In this document: piece after piece, positions 18,019 to 26,149 of the stretch
Numbering within the stretch: the first letter of the stretch is position 1
Layout of the letters: the number at the start of each line of letters is the position of its first letter
Assembly (NCBI GenBank): GCA_014804425.1
Contig: JAAUZV010000014.1
Span: 269,317-321,796, forward strand
Origin: Lachnospiraceae bacterium
Lineage (GTDB): Bacteria; Bacillota; Clostridia; Lachnospirales; Lachnospiraceae
Direction of reading: 5' to 3'
Length of the DNA stretch: 52,480 nt
The notes under the pieces: generated by a model
Databases searched by the model: none
Told to the model about the DNA's origin: nothing
What the model saw: only the letters and a program-made list of their open reading frames with translations
Translations under genes and position numbers: made by a program

Positions 18019-20328
18019 TCATTTTTTTATTGTTGACGCAATGATCTCCAGATCTCCCTGTATGCTGTACGTTCCGTAGCCCGACGGCAGAATGAAATGA
18101 TCTCCCTTTTTGATAAGCTGCCCGTCTAACAGACCGCTGCCCTCGATCACGCTCATGATCAGGAACGGCTCGTCCTGCGAAAAGGTCACGGGCGCAGTCA
18201 CATCCAGCTTCCATACCTTATAATAATCACATACGATCAGCGGATTCATCTGATTTTCCGGAAGTCCCGCGGGCGTCATGACACTCTCCCCCACCGGTTT
18301 TGCGGGCACGGTGATGACGTCAATGCTTTTTTCAATATGAAGCTCGCGCGGCTTCCCGTTACTCAGGCGGTCATAATCGTAGACACGATAAGTAATATCG
18401 CTGTTCTGCTGCGTTTCTAAGATCATCAACCCGCCCTTGATCGCATGCACCGTTCCGGGATCGATCTGAATGAAATCTCCTTTTTTCACGGGGATCTCGC
18501 GGATCAGCTCTCCCCAGCGCTTTTCCTCGATCATATCACGAAGCTCTTCTTTGGAGGATGCGTTGTGTCCGATCACGAGCGCTGCGTCCTCGGGGCAGTC
18601 TAGGATGTACCAGCATTCCGTCTTGCCGAGAGAGCCGTTCTCATTCTTTTTTGCATACGTGTCATCGGGATGCACCTGAATGCTTAAATCAGATTTCGCG
18701 TCAATGATCTTGATGAGGAGCGGAAAACGATCCAGCCCTGTATTTCCGAACAGCGCAGGCTCTTTCTCCCAAAGCTCGGACAGCGTCCTGCCCGCATACA
18801 CGCCCTCGCGCACAACGCAGTCTCCGTTCGGATGCGCGCTGACAGCCCAGCACTCGCCCGTATCGTCGCCGGGGATCGGATATCCCCAGTCCGTCCCGAG
18901 GCGGTTTCCTCCCCAGATCATCTGCTTGAATACCGGATTCAAAAATAAAATCGGTTTTACTTCCTGATTCATACTCAAATTCCCTCCGTTTGTTCTGATC
19001 GTTTCAGCATACCAGTATGCGGAATCCTTCGCTGTCCGCTTCTGCGTCGCATAATCCACATAAATGATGCCGAACCGGTCTTTGTAGCCTTCCGACCACT
19101 CAAAATTGTCCAAAAACGTCCATAAAAAATAGCCTCTGACGTCCACGCCCTCGTCTGCCGCTCTCTGCACCTCGGACAAATACGCATCCAAAAAGGTACT
19201 GCGGTTTGTATCGTGCACGCGCCCGTCCGGTGAGACAATATCCCGATAGCAGACGCCGTTCTCCGTCACATGAATCGGCAGATGATAACGCTCATAGGCA
19301 AAACGCAGCCCCCAGTAAATACATTCCGGCGTCATCGGCCAGCCCGTTCCCGTCTGCGGCGCGCCGTATTCATAATCGAGAAACTGCGGCTCACCGTTCT
19401 CTCCCGCTTTGATATAATATCCGTTATAAATATTCGTTCCCATGAAATCGAGCGGCTGTGAGATCAGCTCCATATCCTCTTTCGTGATCTCCGGCAGCCA
19501 TTTTTCGAATTTCCGGACGCCCTCCTCAGGGTATTTCCCTAAAAATACCGCATCCGAAAACCAGCCCATATTCCATGCCCAATTGTCCATATCATTATAA
19601 AAACCGAAATAGACCTTCCGCGCCGCCTCGATATCCGCAGGCGCATCCGTCTTCGGGATCGCCACGCCGCATGTCAGAGAAATGCTGACCTTGACCGGAC
19701 GGCACGCATATTTTCGCAGATTGATGACCGCCTGCCCGTGTGCGCGCAGCGCGTTGTGCGCAATCTGAAAGGTCTCTGTGTAGGACATCTTTAATCCGGG
19801 GGCCTGCACGCCACGCAGGTGGGCAAGTCCGACAAAGCACTGCGGTTCGTTGAGCGTAATAAAATGCTCGACCAGATCGGAGAAACGTTCCGCAATGACC
19901 CGCGCATACTCGCCGAACCATTCGATCGACTTCTCGTTCAACCAGCCGCCCTGATTCTGGAGCGCCTGCGGCAGCTCCCAGTGATAGAGCGTCAGATACG
20001 GCGTCACGCCGTTTTTCAGCATACTCTTGATCAGCTCCCGATAAAAAAGAACGCCCTTTTCATTGACTTTTCCCGTTCCCTCCGGCAGAATCCGGCACCA
20101 ATTGACCGAAAATCGATACGCCTTGATGCCGAGCGCACCCATGATCGCAAAATCATCCTCATAGCGGTGCATATGATCGCACGCGATCTCCGCACGGTGT
20201 CCGCCGTATATTTTTCCCTCGTCGGCATAGATATCCCATATGCCCTTTCCGATACCGTCCCCCGGCTCTTTTCCCTCGATCTGGTACGCGCTTGCCGCTA
20301 CGCCCCAGACAAAATCCTCACGAAACAT
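18019..20328 (-). CDS. Fused GH1 beta-glucosidase and class I mannose-6-phosphate isomerase
   Basis: One 769-residue frame carries two complete enzymes. Residues 1-452 are a GH1 beta-glucosidase: acid/base Glu161 in TLNEPQ, nucleophile Glu356 in HVTENG, and the NFEWSEGYKDRFG motif of non-phosphorylated substrates rather than a 6-phospho-glucosidase. Residues 453-769 are a class I ManA with zinc-ligand motifs QVHPDD, GKTECWYIL and GTVHAI. The junction has no linker: residue 453 is a Met preceded by GGAGGG nine bases upstream (ATG at 18970-18972), exactly where a separate manA would start. So the fusion may be recent stop-codon loss, with independent ManA translation still possible. Roles fit removal of glucose from glucomannan oligosaccharides and conversion of Man-6-P to Fru-6-P. 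Confidence 0.92.
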   Translation of the reverse strand: MFREDFVWGVAASAYQIEGKEPGDGIGKGIWDIYADEGKIYGGHRAEIACDHMHRYEDDFAIMGALGIKAYRFSVNWCRILPEGTGKVNEKGVLFYRELIKSMLKNGVTPYLTLYHWELPQALQNQGGWLNEKSIEWFGEYARVIAERFSDLVEHFITLNEPQCFVGLAHLRGVQAPGLKMSYTETFQIAHNALRAHGQAVINLRKYACRPVKVSISLTCGVAIPKTDAPADIEAARKVYFGFYNDMDNWAWNMGWFSDAVFLGKYPEEGVRKFEKWLPEITKEDMELISQPLDFMGTNIYNGYYIKAGENGEPQFLDYEYGAPQTGTGWPMTPECIYWGLRFAYERYHLPIHVTENGVCYRDIVSPDGRVHDTNRSTFLDAYLSEVQRAADEGVDVRGYFLWTFLDNFEWSEGYKDRFGIIYVDYATQKRTAKDSAYWYAETIRTNGGNLSMNQEVKPILFLNPVFKQMIWGGNRLGTDWGYPIPGDDTGECWAVSAHPNGDCVVREGVYAGRTLSELWEKEPALFGNTGLDRFPLLIKIIDAKSDLSIQVHPDDTYAKKNENGSLGKTECWYILDCPEDAALVIGHNASSKEELRDMIEEKRWGELIREIPVKKGDFIQIDPGTVHAIKGGLMILETQQNSDITYRVYDYDRLSNGKPRELHIEKSIDVITVPAKPVGESVMTPAGLPENQMNPLIVCDYYKVWKLDVTAPVTFSQDEPFLIMSVIEGSGLLDGQLIKKGDHFILPSGYGTYSIQGDLEIIASTIKK

Positions 20329-20340
20329 GATAACCTCTTT

Positions 20341-21456
20341 CTAGTGTGATACGATCAATGATATTAAGTAAAACAAGGACGCGTCATCCGCATGCGTCTG
20401 CGTCAGCGTGATCTCTACGGTATGCTTCCGGTTCTCACCATGCACGAGAAGATTCTGCATAAAAAGGCAGTCCCCCCATGTCTCGTCGAAATTGGCGTCT
20501 AAGATCACTGCGTTCGCCTCATCCCCGTCCACGACCGCCTTCGCGATCGGCGCAGGCTGCGTGATCGTCTTTCGGTACTGCACCGCAATCTCGCTTCCCT
20601 CTGCCTCAAACGTGATCTTTGCCCCCTGTTTTCCTGCCGTCCAGCCGTTACGAAACCCTTCCAACACCAGACGCTGCGGCGTCAGATCCGCCGTCCACCC
20701 GTCCAAGTCGGGCGATGCGTTATTGTTCTGCAGGCGTATGCTGTTCTGATAGTGATTGTCCGTCAGCGGCGCGGGCATTGCATTCGGCTGTGCTTCCTCT
20801 TTGGACAGCTCCGCATAGACTTTCTCCAAATAGGCAATGATCACCGATGCGACCAGCGCATGTCCCGCCGTATTCGGATGCAGGTCATCGGGTGTAATAT
20901 CACGGTTCGGGATTCTGCCCGCCTCGACCTCCGCATAAATGACCGGCTTCATTGCCACACAGGGGAGATCATAATGCATTCCGACCGCCTGATGGATTTC
21001 CTGCGCCGTCTTTCCATGATCATACATGACATTATGAATGAGCGTGACCGCCGGCTTTAACGGCGCGTCATAAATCTTTCTGACAAGCCCCTCATAGGTC
21101 TCCTTGAAAAAATCATTATTTTCATCATTGACCGAAAATTCCACAAACACGACGTCCGGCCGGCTGGAAAGGAGGTCGCTCTGCGCCCTTGCCACGCCAA
21201 ACTGGGAGGTGGTTCCCCCGATTCCGGCATTGACATAAGTAAACGCGGTTTTCGGGAATTTTTTTACCCACCAGTCAAAAACAAGATACGCATAGCAGGT
21301 CGTATGCGTTTCAGCGACGGCTCCCTGTGTGATGGAACCGCCCAAAAAGCCGATCGTGATGCGGTCACCGCCCTCGGCGCGCCGCATGCACTCCTTGAGC
21401 CGGTACCAGTTTCCTCTGTTTACCAAACCTTTTTCGGTCTGAATCTGATAAGCCAT
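20341..21456 (-). CDS. CE17-like SGNH acetyl-mannan esterase
   Basis: A 371-residue cytoplasmic esterase with no signal peptide. The SGNH blocks are visible: Ser41 in IGFLGGSITQGA, Gly80 in NAGIGGTTS, Asn110 in VEFSVNDEN, and the catalytic Asp-His pair near 190-193 in ITPDDLHPNTAGH. Residues 240-371 form a beta-rich domain resembling the appended CBM35-like module of the CE17 mannan acetylesterase of Roseburia intestinalis. Its place between a GH130 phosphorylase and GH1-ManA fits removal of acetyl groups from imported manno-oligosaccharides. AAGGAG lies seven bases before the ATG. CE17 is assigned from architecture and context; CE2 or another SGNH group is the alternative. Confidence 0.82.
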   Translation of the reverse strand: MAYQIQTEKGLVNRGNWYRLKECMRRAEGGDRITIGFLGGSITQGAVAETHTTCYAYLVFDWWVKKFPKTAFTYVNAGIGGTTSQFGVARAQSDLLSSRPDVVFVEFSVNDENNDFFKETYEGLVRKIYDAPLKPAVTLIHNVMYDHGKTAQEIHQAVGMHYDLPCVAMKPVIYAEVEAGRIPNRDITPDDLHPNTAGHALVASVIIAYLEKVYAELSKEEAQPNAMPAPLTDNHYQNSIRLQNNNASPDLDGWTADLTPQRLVLEGFRNGWTAGKQGAKITFEAEGSEIAVQYRKTITQPAPIAKAVVDGDEANAVILDANFDETWGDCLFMQNLLVHGENRKHTVEITLTQTHADDASLFYLISLIVSH

Positions 21457-21521
21457 GTTGTATCTCCTTATTTATTTGCTTATTTTGTAAATAGTAAACC
21501 AAGTATACCATATTATGGCAT

Positions 21522-21556
21522 AAAAGAACAGGAGAAGCTGACTCTCCTGTTCTTTT
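21522..21556. terminator. Terminator between GH130 and the esterase gene
   Basis: A 14-bp perfect stem (AAAAGAACAGGAGA / TCTCCTGTTCTTTT) with a seven-base loop. T residues close the stem on the minus strand, so GH130 transcripts probably stop here. A TATACT-like box follows, suggesting the esterase and GH1-ManA have their own promoter, but I find no convincing -35 box. Confidence 0.75.
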
Positions 21557-21578
21557 GTATCTCACGATTTCACACGTC

Positions 21579-22604
21579 TCAGCGGATACCAATCTCGGTA
21601 TCGTTGTCCGTTACATGGCTGTGTGTCTTAATGTAATCTACGATCTCATCCAGTTTTGTAAATGCCAGTCCGACATAGCTGTCCGCGCATCCGTAATACA
21701 GCGCGATCTTACCGGATACCGGATCATGGATCGTCGCACAGGGGAAGCAGACATTCGGAACAAAGCCTCTCTCCTCATACCACTCCTCCGGTGTCAGCAG
21801 GAAATTCTCGCATCTGTAAAGCACCTTGGACGGATTATCAATATCAAGGATCGCGCCGCCGATGGAATATACAAAACCGTTGCAGGTTCCGGATACGCCG
21901 TGATAGAATAACAGCCATCCCTCGGTCGTCTCGATCGGAGCGGCGCCGCCGCCGATCTTCACGGACTCCCACCACTCGCCGCTGCGTCCCATCACATGGC
22001 GATGTCTGCCCCAGTATACCATATCCGGGCTCTCGCTCAGGAAAATGTCGCCGAACGGCGTATGTCCGCTGTCGGAAGGACGGCTTAACAGCATATACTT
22101 TCCGTTAATCTTTCTCGGAAACAGTACTGCGTTTCTGTTAAACGGAATGAACGGATTCTCCAGTCTCGTAAAGGTCTTAAAGTCGGTGGTCTTTGCCATA
22201 CCGATGGAAGCCCCGTAGAAATCCTGACACCAAATGATGTAATAGGTATCTTCCACTTTCACCAGACGGGGATCATATGCATAGATCGGCATGAAATCAT
22301 TGCCGTTCTCATCCTTGAACGGAATCTTCTCCTTATCAAATTCCCAATGGATCGCATCCTTGCTGTGTCCGAGATAGATATAAGGAATACCGTTTGTCTG
22401 CTCGCCGCGGAACACACCGATAAATTCATCCCCATAGGGCATAACCGCACTGTTAAAAATCCGCGCTACATTCTCCACCGGATTTCTTCCGATGATCGGA
22501 TTCTCCGTGTATCTCCAGATCGGCGCTCCAACGATCCCTTCCGGTTTCTCCTGCCAAGGCACATTTTGAACCTCCGGGCAATTCAACATTTTTACTTCGC
22601 TCAT
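21579..22604 (-). CDS. GH130 beta-1,4-mannooligosaccharide phosphorylase (subfamily 2-like)
   Basis: A 341-residue five-bladed propeller enzyme without a signal peptide. GH130 phosphorylases split beta-1,4-mannosides with phosphate, giving alpha-mannose 1-phosphate. The catalytic Asp111 lies in IYAYDPRL; phosphate-site basic residues are in the LSRPSDSGHTPFGDIF and WESVKIGGGAAPIETTEGW regions. RYTENPIIGRNP and FNSAVMPYGDEFIGVFRGEQ are typical of GH130_2 (RaMP2-like, acting on mannooligosaccharides). The gene at the right edge is of the other, GH130_1 type, so the pair covers both mannooligosaccharides and mannosyl-glucose. AAGGAG precedes the ATG. Confidence 0.92.
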   Translation of the reverse strand: MSEVKMLNCPEVQNVPWQEKPEGIVGAPIWRYTENPIIGRNPVENVARIFNSAVMPYGDEFIGVFRGEQTNGIPYIYLGHSKDAIHWEFDKEKIPFKDENGNDFMPIYAYDPRLVKVEDTYYIIWCQDFYGASIGMAKTTDFKTFTRLENPFIPFNRNAVLFPRKINGKYMLLSRPSDSGHTPFGDIFLSESPDMVYWGRHRHVMGRSGEWWESVKIGGGAAPIETTEGWLLFYHGVSGTCNGFVYSIGGAILDIDNPSKVLYRCENFLLTPEEWYEERGFVPNVCFPCATIHDPVSGKIALYYGCADSYVGLAFTKLDEIVDYIKTHSHVTDNDTEIGIR

Positions 22605-22644
22605 ACTGATTCTCCTTTTCCCTTTCTTTGATGCGCCTTTGCGC

Positions 22645-23667
22645 TCATTTTCTAATATCTTTCACGGAATCTCTGATTAAGAGCGTTCCGTCGATGACCT
22701 TTCTGACATTGGACGGCGCGCCGCCCTCGATCTGTCGGATCAGCAGGGAAACCGCTTCGCCCGCCATCACCTCCACATTGACCGCAACCGTTGTCAGCTT
22801 TTGATAAGTAAGATGACCGATAAACGTATAGTTATCGAAGCCGACGACGGATACATCCTCCGGCACACGCAGTCCTTTGTTCCGAAGCTGCTCTATCAGC
22901 AGGTAGGCAAGCTCATCGCAATTACATACAAATGCGGTCGGCATGTCCTCCGGCAGAGCGATCTCACTTTTAAACAGGCAGTTCTCATCCCTGTCTTCCA
23001 GCACATAATCCGCTCTCGGTTCGATACCGTGCACGAGCAGCGCCCGATAATAACCGAGATAACGATCAAGTATGGAAGCCGTTGCATGAATGCTTCCGAC
23101 AAACGCGATCTTTTTATGTCCCTTATCAATACAGTATTCCGTCAGTCTGTACGCGCCGTATACATTATCCGTGACCACACTGTCGGCTTCTACTTCCCCA
23201 TCATAAAAATCCAAAAGAACAAGCGGGATTCCCGTACCCTTTATCTTCTGTACATAAGCGGTCGAGAACTGTCCTAAAATGATGATGCCGTCCACCTTGC
23301 GCTCCGCCGCAACAACGGGCATCGTCATCTTTTCACGCATGTCATCTGAAATGATTTCCATAATACCCGAATAATTGCACTTTGTTAAAGCGAGGATAAT
23401 ATAATGATATACCTTCAGATAGAACGCGTACGAATCCGGATCTACATAATTGCTTGCAACGATCACTCCGATATTAAATTTGGAACTGTCCGAAACACTT
23501 TTCGCCTTTGACACACTGTGGCAATAGCCCATCTCATCGGCCTTCTGCTTAATGCTCCGGCGGAGCTGTTCACCGACACCGTCCTTATCCGACAGCGCCT
23601 TTGAAACAGTAACGGTGCTGACACCCAAAGCATCGGCTATGTTCTTCATCGTCACATTCTTGTTCAT
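22645..23667 (-). CDS. LacI family transcriptional regulator
   Basis: A 340-residue repressor. The helix-turn-helix is at the start (MKNIADALGVSTVTVSKALS), followed by the hinge and a periplasmic-binding-protein-like sensor domain (VDGIIILGQFS, VSVVGFDNYTFIGHL). The start at 23667 (MNKNVTMKN) is preferred over the open frame to 23706; the upstream AGGTGGGG is close to the ATG. It sits upstream of GH130 in the same direction, 40 bp away, so it is probably the local regulator of mannan genes. The inducer is unknown; manno-oligosaccharides are the reasonable guess. Confidence 0.92.
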   Translation of the reverse strand: MNKNVTMKNIADALGVSTVTVSKALSDKDGVGEQLRRSIKQKADEMGYCHSVSKAKSVSDSSKFNIGVIVASNYVDPDSYAFYLKVYHYIILALTKCNYSGIMEIISDDMREKMTMPVVAAERKVDGIIILGQFSTAYVQKIKGTGIPLVLLDFYDGEVEADSVVTDNVYGAYRLTEYCIDKGHKKIAFVGSIHATASILDRYLGYYRALLVHGIEPRADYVLEDRDENCLFKSEIALPEDMPTAFVCNCDELAYLLIEQLRNKGLRVPEDVSVVGFDNYTFIGHLTYQKLTTVAVNVEVMAGEAVSLLIRQIEGGAPSNVRKVIDGTLLIRDSVKDIRK

Positions 23668-23792
23668 GCCCCACCTATGCTTCCCTCTGTATCCCTCATG
23701 GAACATACCTAATCTATCACAACATGTCTGTTATACAAATAGATACTTCTATATTAAAACAGCCGCCAAAAAAACAGCCAAAACTTTCTTTC

Positions 23793-24428
23793 TTATTGAT
23801 AATACCACTTTTCCGCTTCCTCGCTTCCTTCCTCCGGAACAGGCATGAATTTCAACATCACATACTCCATCGGATAAGTCAGCAGGAACAAATAAACGCC
23901 CGGGATCACAAACACCGACCATGGCATCAGATACACACCGATTGCGGCAAGTACAAAAAGTACAATGATCCCAAATGTGAGCGGCAGATACTTAAACGCC
24001 GCAAATGCCGTAAATTTCAGCATTTCTAAATTTTTCTTTTCAAATCTTGATAAAAACGGACAAAAATAAACCGTAACGGAGGCGATCAAAAACGATACCA
24101 GCAGCAGCACCATGAACAGCGCGCTGTTTAACTTACTGTCATTCACCCATACATAACGGATGTCAAACACAATGACCAAAGCAGCGATCACAAACACCAG
24201 CGTCATAACCGTCGCCTGCTTCCAATTTGCTCTCCATGAGTGAAAAAATTCCTTATGGATATAACCGGTCTTATGACGCACCGACTTTGCCATCGCGTAA
24301 TATGCCGCCGTTGTTGACGCGCCCGCCGTAATGATCGGAATGCATCCGAGTATCCACAAAACACCTACCCATAAAATATCACAGAGCATTCCCATAAATC
24401 TTGAAAAAAGACTATCGCTGCGAAACAA
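23793..24428 (-). CDS. YesL family (DUF624) membrane protein
   Basis: A 211-residue membrane protein with about five hydrophobic segments; the start MFRSDSLFSRFMGMLCDILW and the GCIPIITAGASTTAAYYAM motif are typical of YesL. Family members lie next to sugar ABC transporters in Firmicutes and their role is unknown. The start codon is TTG at 24428, with GGGAGGG five bases upstream. A second YesL-type protein in this locus lies at 39762-40475, so each binding protein has one YesL neighbour. Confidence 0.88.
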   Translation of the reverse strand: MFRSDSLFSRFMGMLCDILWVGVLWILGCIPIITAGASTTAAYYAMAKSVRHKTGYIHKEFFHSWRANWKQATVMTLVFVIAALVIVFDIRYVWVNDSKLNSALFMVLLLVSFLIASVTVYFCPFLSRFEKKNLEMLKFTAFAAFKYLPLTFGIIVLFVLAAIGVYLMPWSVFVIPGVYLFLLTYPMEYVMLKFMPVPEEGSEEAEKWYYQ

Positions 24429-24512
24429 GTTTTCCCTCCCTGTTCCCTTTCAATATAGTCTGTCGCGCCGTTTCCATCCGGACATGACGCTGCATACAGA
24501 TCAGCATGGTCA

Positions 24513-24541
24513 CCGCCGCACACCACTCGGATATGCGGCGG
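24513..24541. promoter_or_regulatory. Intercistronic hairpin between binding protein and YesL genes
   Basis: CCGCCGCA/TGCGGCGG form an 8-bp GC-rich stem with a 13-base loop. No T-run follows on the minus strand. Such hairpins after a binding-protein gene often protect the 3' end of its mRNA so that it is made in excess; that is inference here. Confidence 0.5.
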
Positions 24542-24584
24542 CATCCCTGCTTTTCATTATTGCATCATAACAACCAAATCCTGA

Positions 24585-26045
24585 TTACTTAAAGTAGCTA
24601 TCCAGGGAATCCTGTATCGGCTGCTTCCATGTCTCCTGGAACTGTGCCGGAGTCATATCGCCATTCATGAGACTTACCCAGTCATTGTCCCACTCAAGAC
24701 CAAAGTTATTCCAAAGGTCAAACTGATCTCTGGAACCGGTATACTCCATAACCGCGTAGTTCTCCTCGGTCATCGCGCAGTCTTCCCACCATGTCAGGTT
24801 AGAGTCACGATAGTCGGTATCACCGTGATACCAGTTTGCCCAATCCTCGAATACATGGTATACAAACTCAGGATCTTCCACACCGGTCGGGATCATCCAT
24901 GCATTACCGGCTGACAGGTTACGAAGATTATTGGTATCCTGATTTCCGTGCGGTCCGATCGGCCAAGGGCACCATACAATGTCGAAGTCACAGTTAATAT
25001 CTTTGTTTGCGTCAGAAATCCATGCCGCTGTCGCCCAGAATGCAATATTACCGTCAAGATACGAGTTCTGGTTAGAATCAAAATCATCAGAATTCCAAGG
25101 CTTTGCCACTCTGTCCACACTCCACATATTGTACATGAAGTCAAGTACTTCACCAACCTCCGGGCTGGAAAGTGTCTCTGTACTGGTGGATGCGATCGTC
25201 GTGCCGTTTGACATTAAAAGATTATACACGGTGAAATCCCAACGGGAGCAGTAGCCATACTGATCGATCACACCGTCACCGTTTGTATCCTGTGTCAGCT
25301 GTACCATGTACTCGCGCCACTTATCCCATGTCCACTCGCCTCTCTCATACAGATCCTCAGGATACTCAAGACCCGCATCATCCAAAATCTGCTTATTATA
25401 AGCGAGCATGTACGTATTGTAAAGCCCCGCCTCTGCGGAAACCTGCGTAAACAGATACACACTGTCATCATTCAGTCCGATATTGGTCGGCGTAAAGATC
25501 ATCCGGTCGTTGCAGACATCCGCATCGGGAACGACATCCCGCAGATTTGCTGCATAACCGTTCAGTGCCGCCGCGATGCCGAAGCTTAAGTCCACCTCGT
25601 AAATATCGCAGTCCGGATGTCCTGCTAAGATGGAGGTGTTGATGGACTCTTTTACACCGTTAAAGGTCAGGTTTACAAACTCGATTCTTACATTGTACTT
25701 CTCCTCAACCTCTTTGACAACATCGAAATGAGCCTGTGCAAACTCCTCATCGGATACGCTCTGATCATCCCAGATGCTCTCATTGGTACTGTCATAGAAA
25801 TGATCATACCATGTACCGATTCTGATCGTTCTTGTCTCGGCTGCCGGACCCACCGTATTACCGCCGTTAGAATTGTCCGCAGACGTATTGGTGTCGTCGT
25901 TGGCGGGTGTATTGTTATCGCTTGCCGCAGGTGTATTATTGCTATCGCTTGCCGCAGGCTTATCATCACCGCCGCCGCACGCTGTCATACCTGCAAGCAT
26001 AACCACGCTGAGACCGAGCGCAAGTAATTTCTTATAAGATTTCAT
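24585..26045 (-). CDS. Sugar ABC transporter substrate-binding lipoprotein
   Basis: A 486-residue extracellular solute-binding protein of family 1. The lipobox is LAGMTAC near residue 23, then a Ser/Asn/Asp-rich linker to about residue 70, then the binding domain (RIGTWYDHFYDSTNES onward). Many aromatic residues (WTWDKWREY, WYHGDTDY, WWEDC) suit oligosaccharide stacking. It follows permease genes and the triple-repeat lipoprotein, so it probably serves the 28104-30067 permease pair. The ligand is likely a manno-oligosaccharide from context. AAAGGAGG lies ahead of the ATG, and a strong hairpin separates it from the gene upstream. Confidence 0.93.
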   Translation of the reverse strand: MKSYKKLLALGLSVVMLAGMTACGGGDDKPAASDSNNTPAASDNNTPANDDTNTSADNSNGGNTVGPAAETRTIRIGTWYDHFYDSTNESIWDDQSVSDEEFAQAHFDVVKEVEEKYNVRIEFVNLTFNGVKESINTSILAGHPDCDIYEVDLSFGIAAALNGYAANLRDVVPDADVCNDRMIFTPTNIGLNDDSVYLFTQVSAEAGLYNTYMLAYNKQILDDAGLEYPEDLYERGEWTWDKWREYMVQLTQDTNGDGVIDQYGYCSRWDFTVYNLLMSNGTTIASTSTETLSSPEVGEVLDFMYNMWSVDRVAKPWNSDDFDSNQNSYLDGNIAFWATAAWISDANKDINCDFDIVWCPWPIGPHGNQDTNNLRNLSAGNAWMIPTGVEDPEFVYHVFEDWANWYHGDTDYRDSNLTWWEDCAMTEENYAVMEYTGSRDQFDLWNNFGLEWDNDWVSLMNGDMTPAQFQETWKQPIQDSLDSYFK

Positions 26046-26088
26046 GCTATATAATTCCTCCTTTTATTTTTCATGAATATCATTAGGG

Positions 26089-26128
26089 AAACCGCAGGCG
26101 GCGATACGGTCCCGCCGCCCGACGGTTT
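26089..26128. promoter_or_regulatory. GC-rich intercistronic hairpin upstream of the binding protein gene
   Basis: AAACCG plus GGCGGCG pair with CGCCGCC plus CGGTTT across small internal bulges and a nine-base loop. No T-run follows on the minus strand, so it is more likely an mRNA processing or stability element, or a partial attenuator, than a full terminator. Confidence 0.6.
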
Positions 26129-26149
26129 TGTGTTACCTATTCTGCGATC

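Noticed and set aside
18019..20328. GH1 part as a 6-phospho-beta-glucosidase
   Set aside because: The motif NFEWSEGYKDRFG with the sugar-binding Glu is that of non-phosphorylated substrates; the Ser/Lys/Tyr phosphate-site pattern is not seen, and no PTS genes are near.
20341..21456. GDSL lipase for cell envelope lipids
   Set aside because: No signal peptide; position between GH130 and ManA genes and the appended CBM35-like domain fit a cytoplasmic glycan esterase better.
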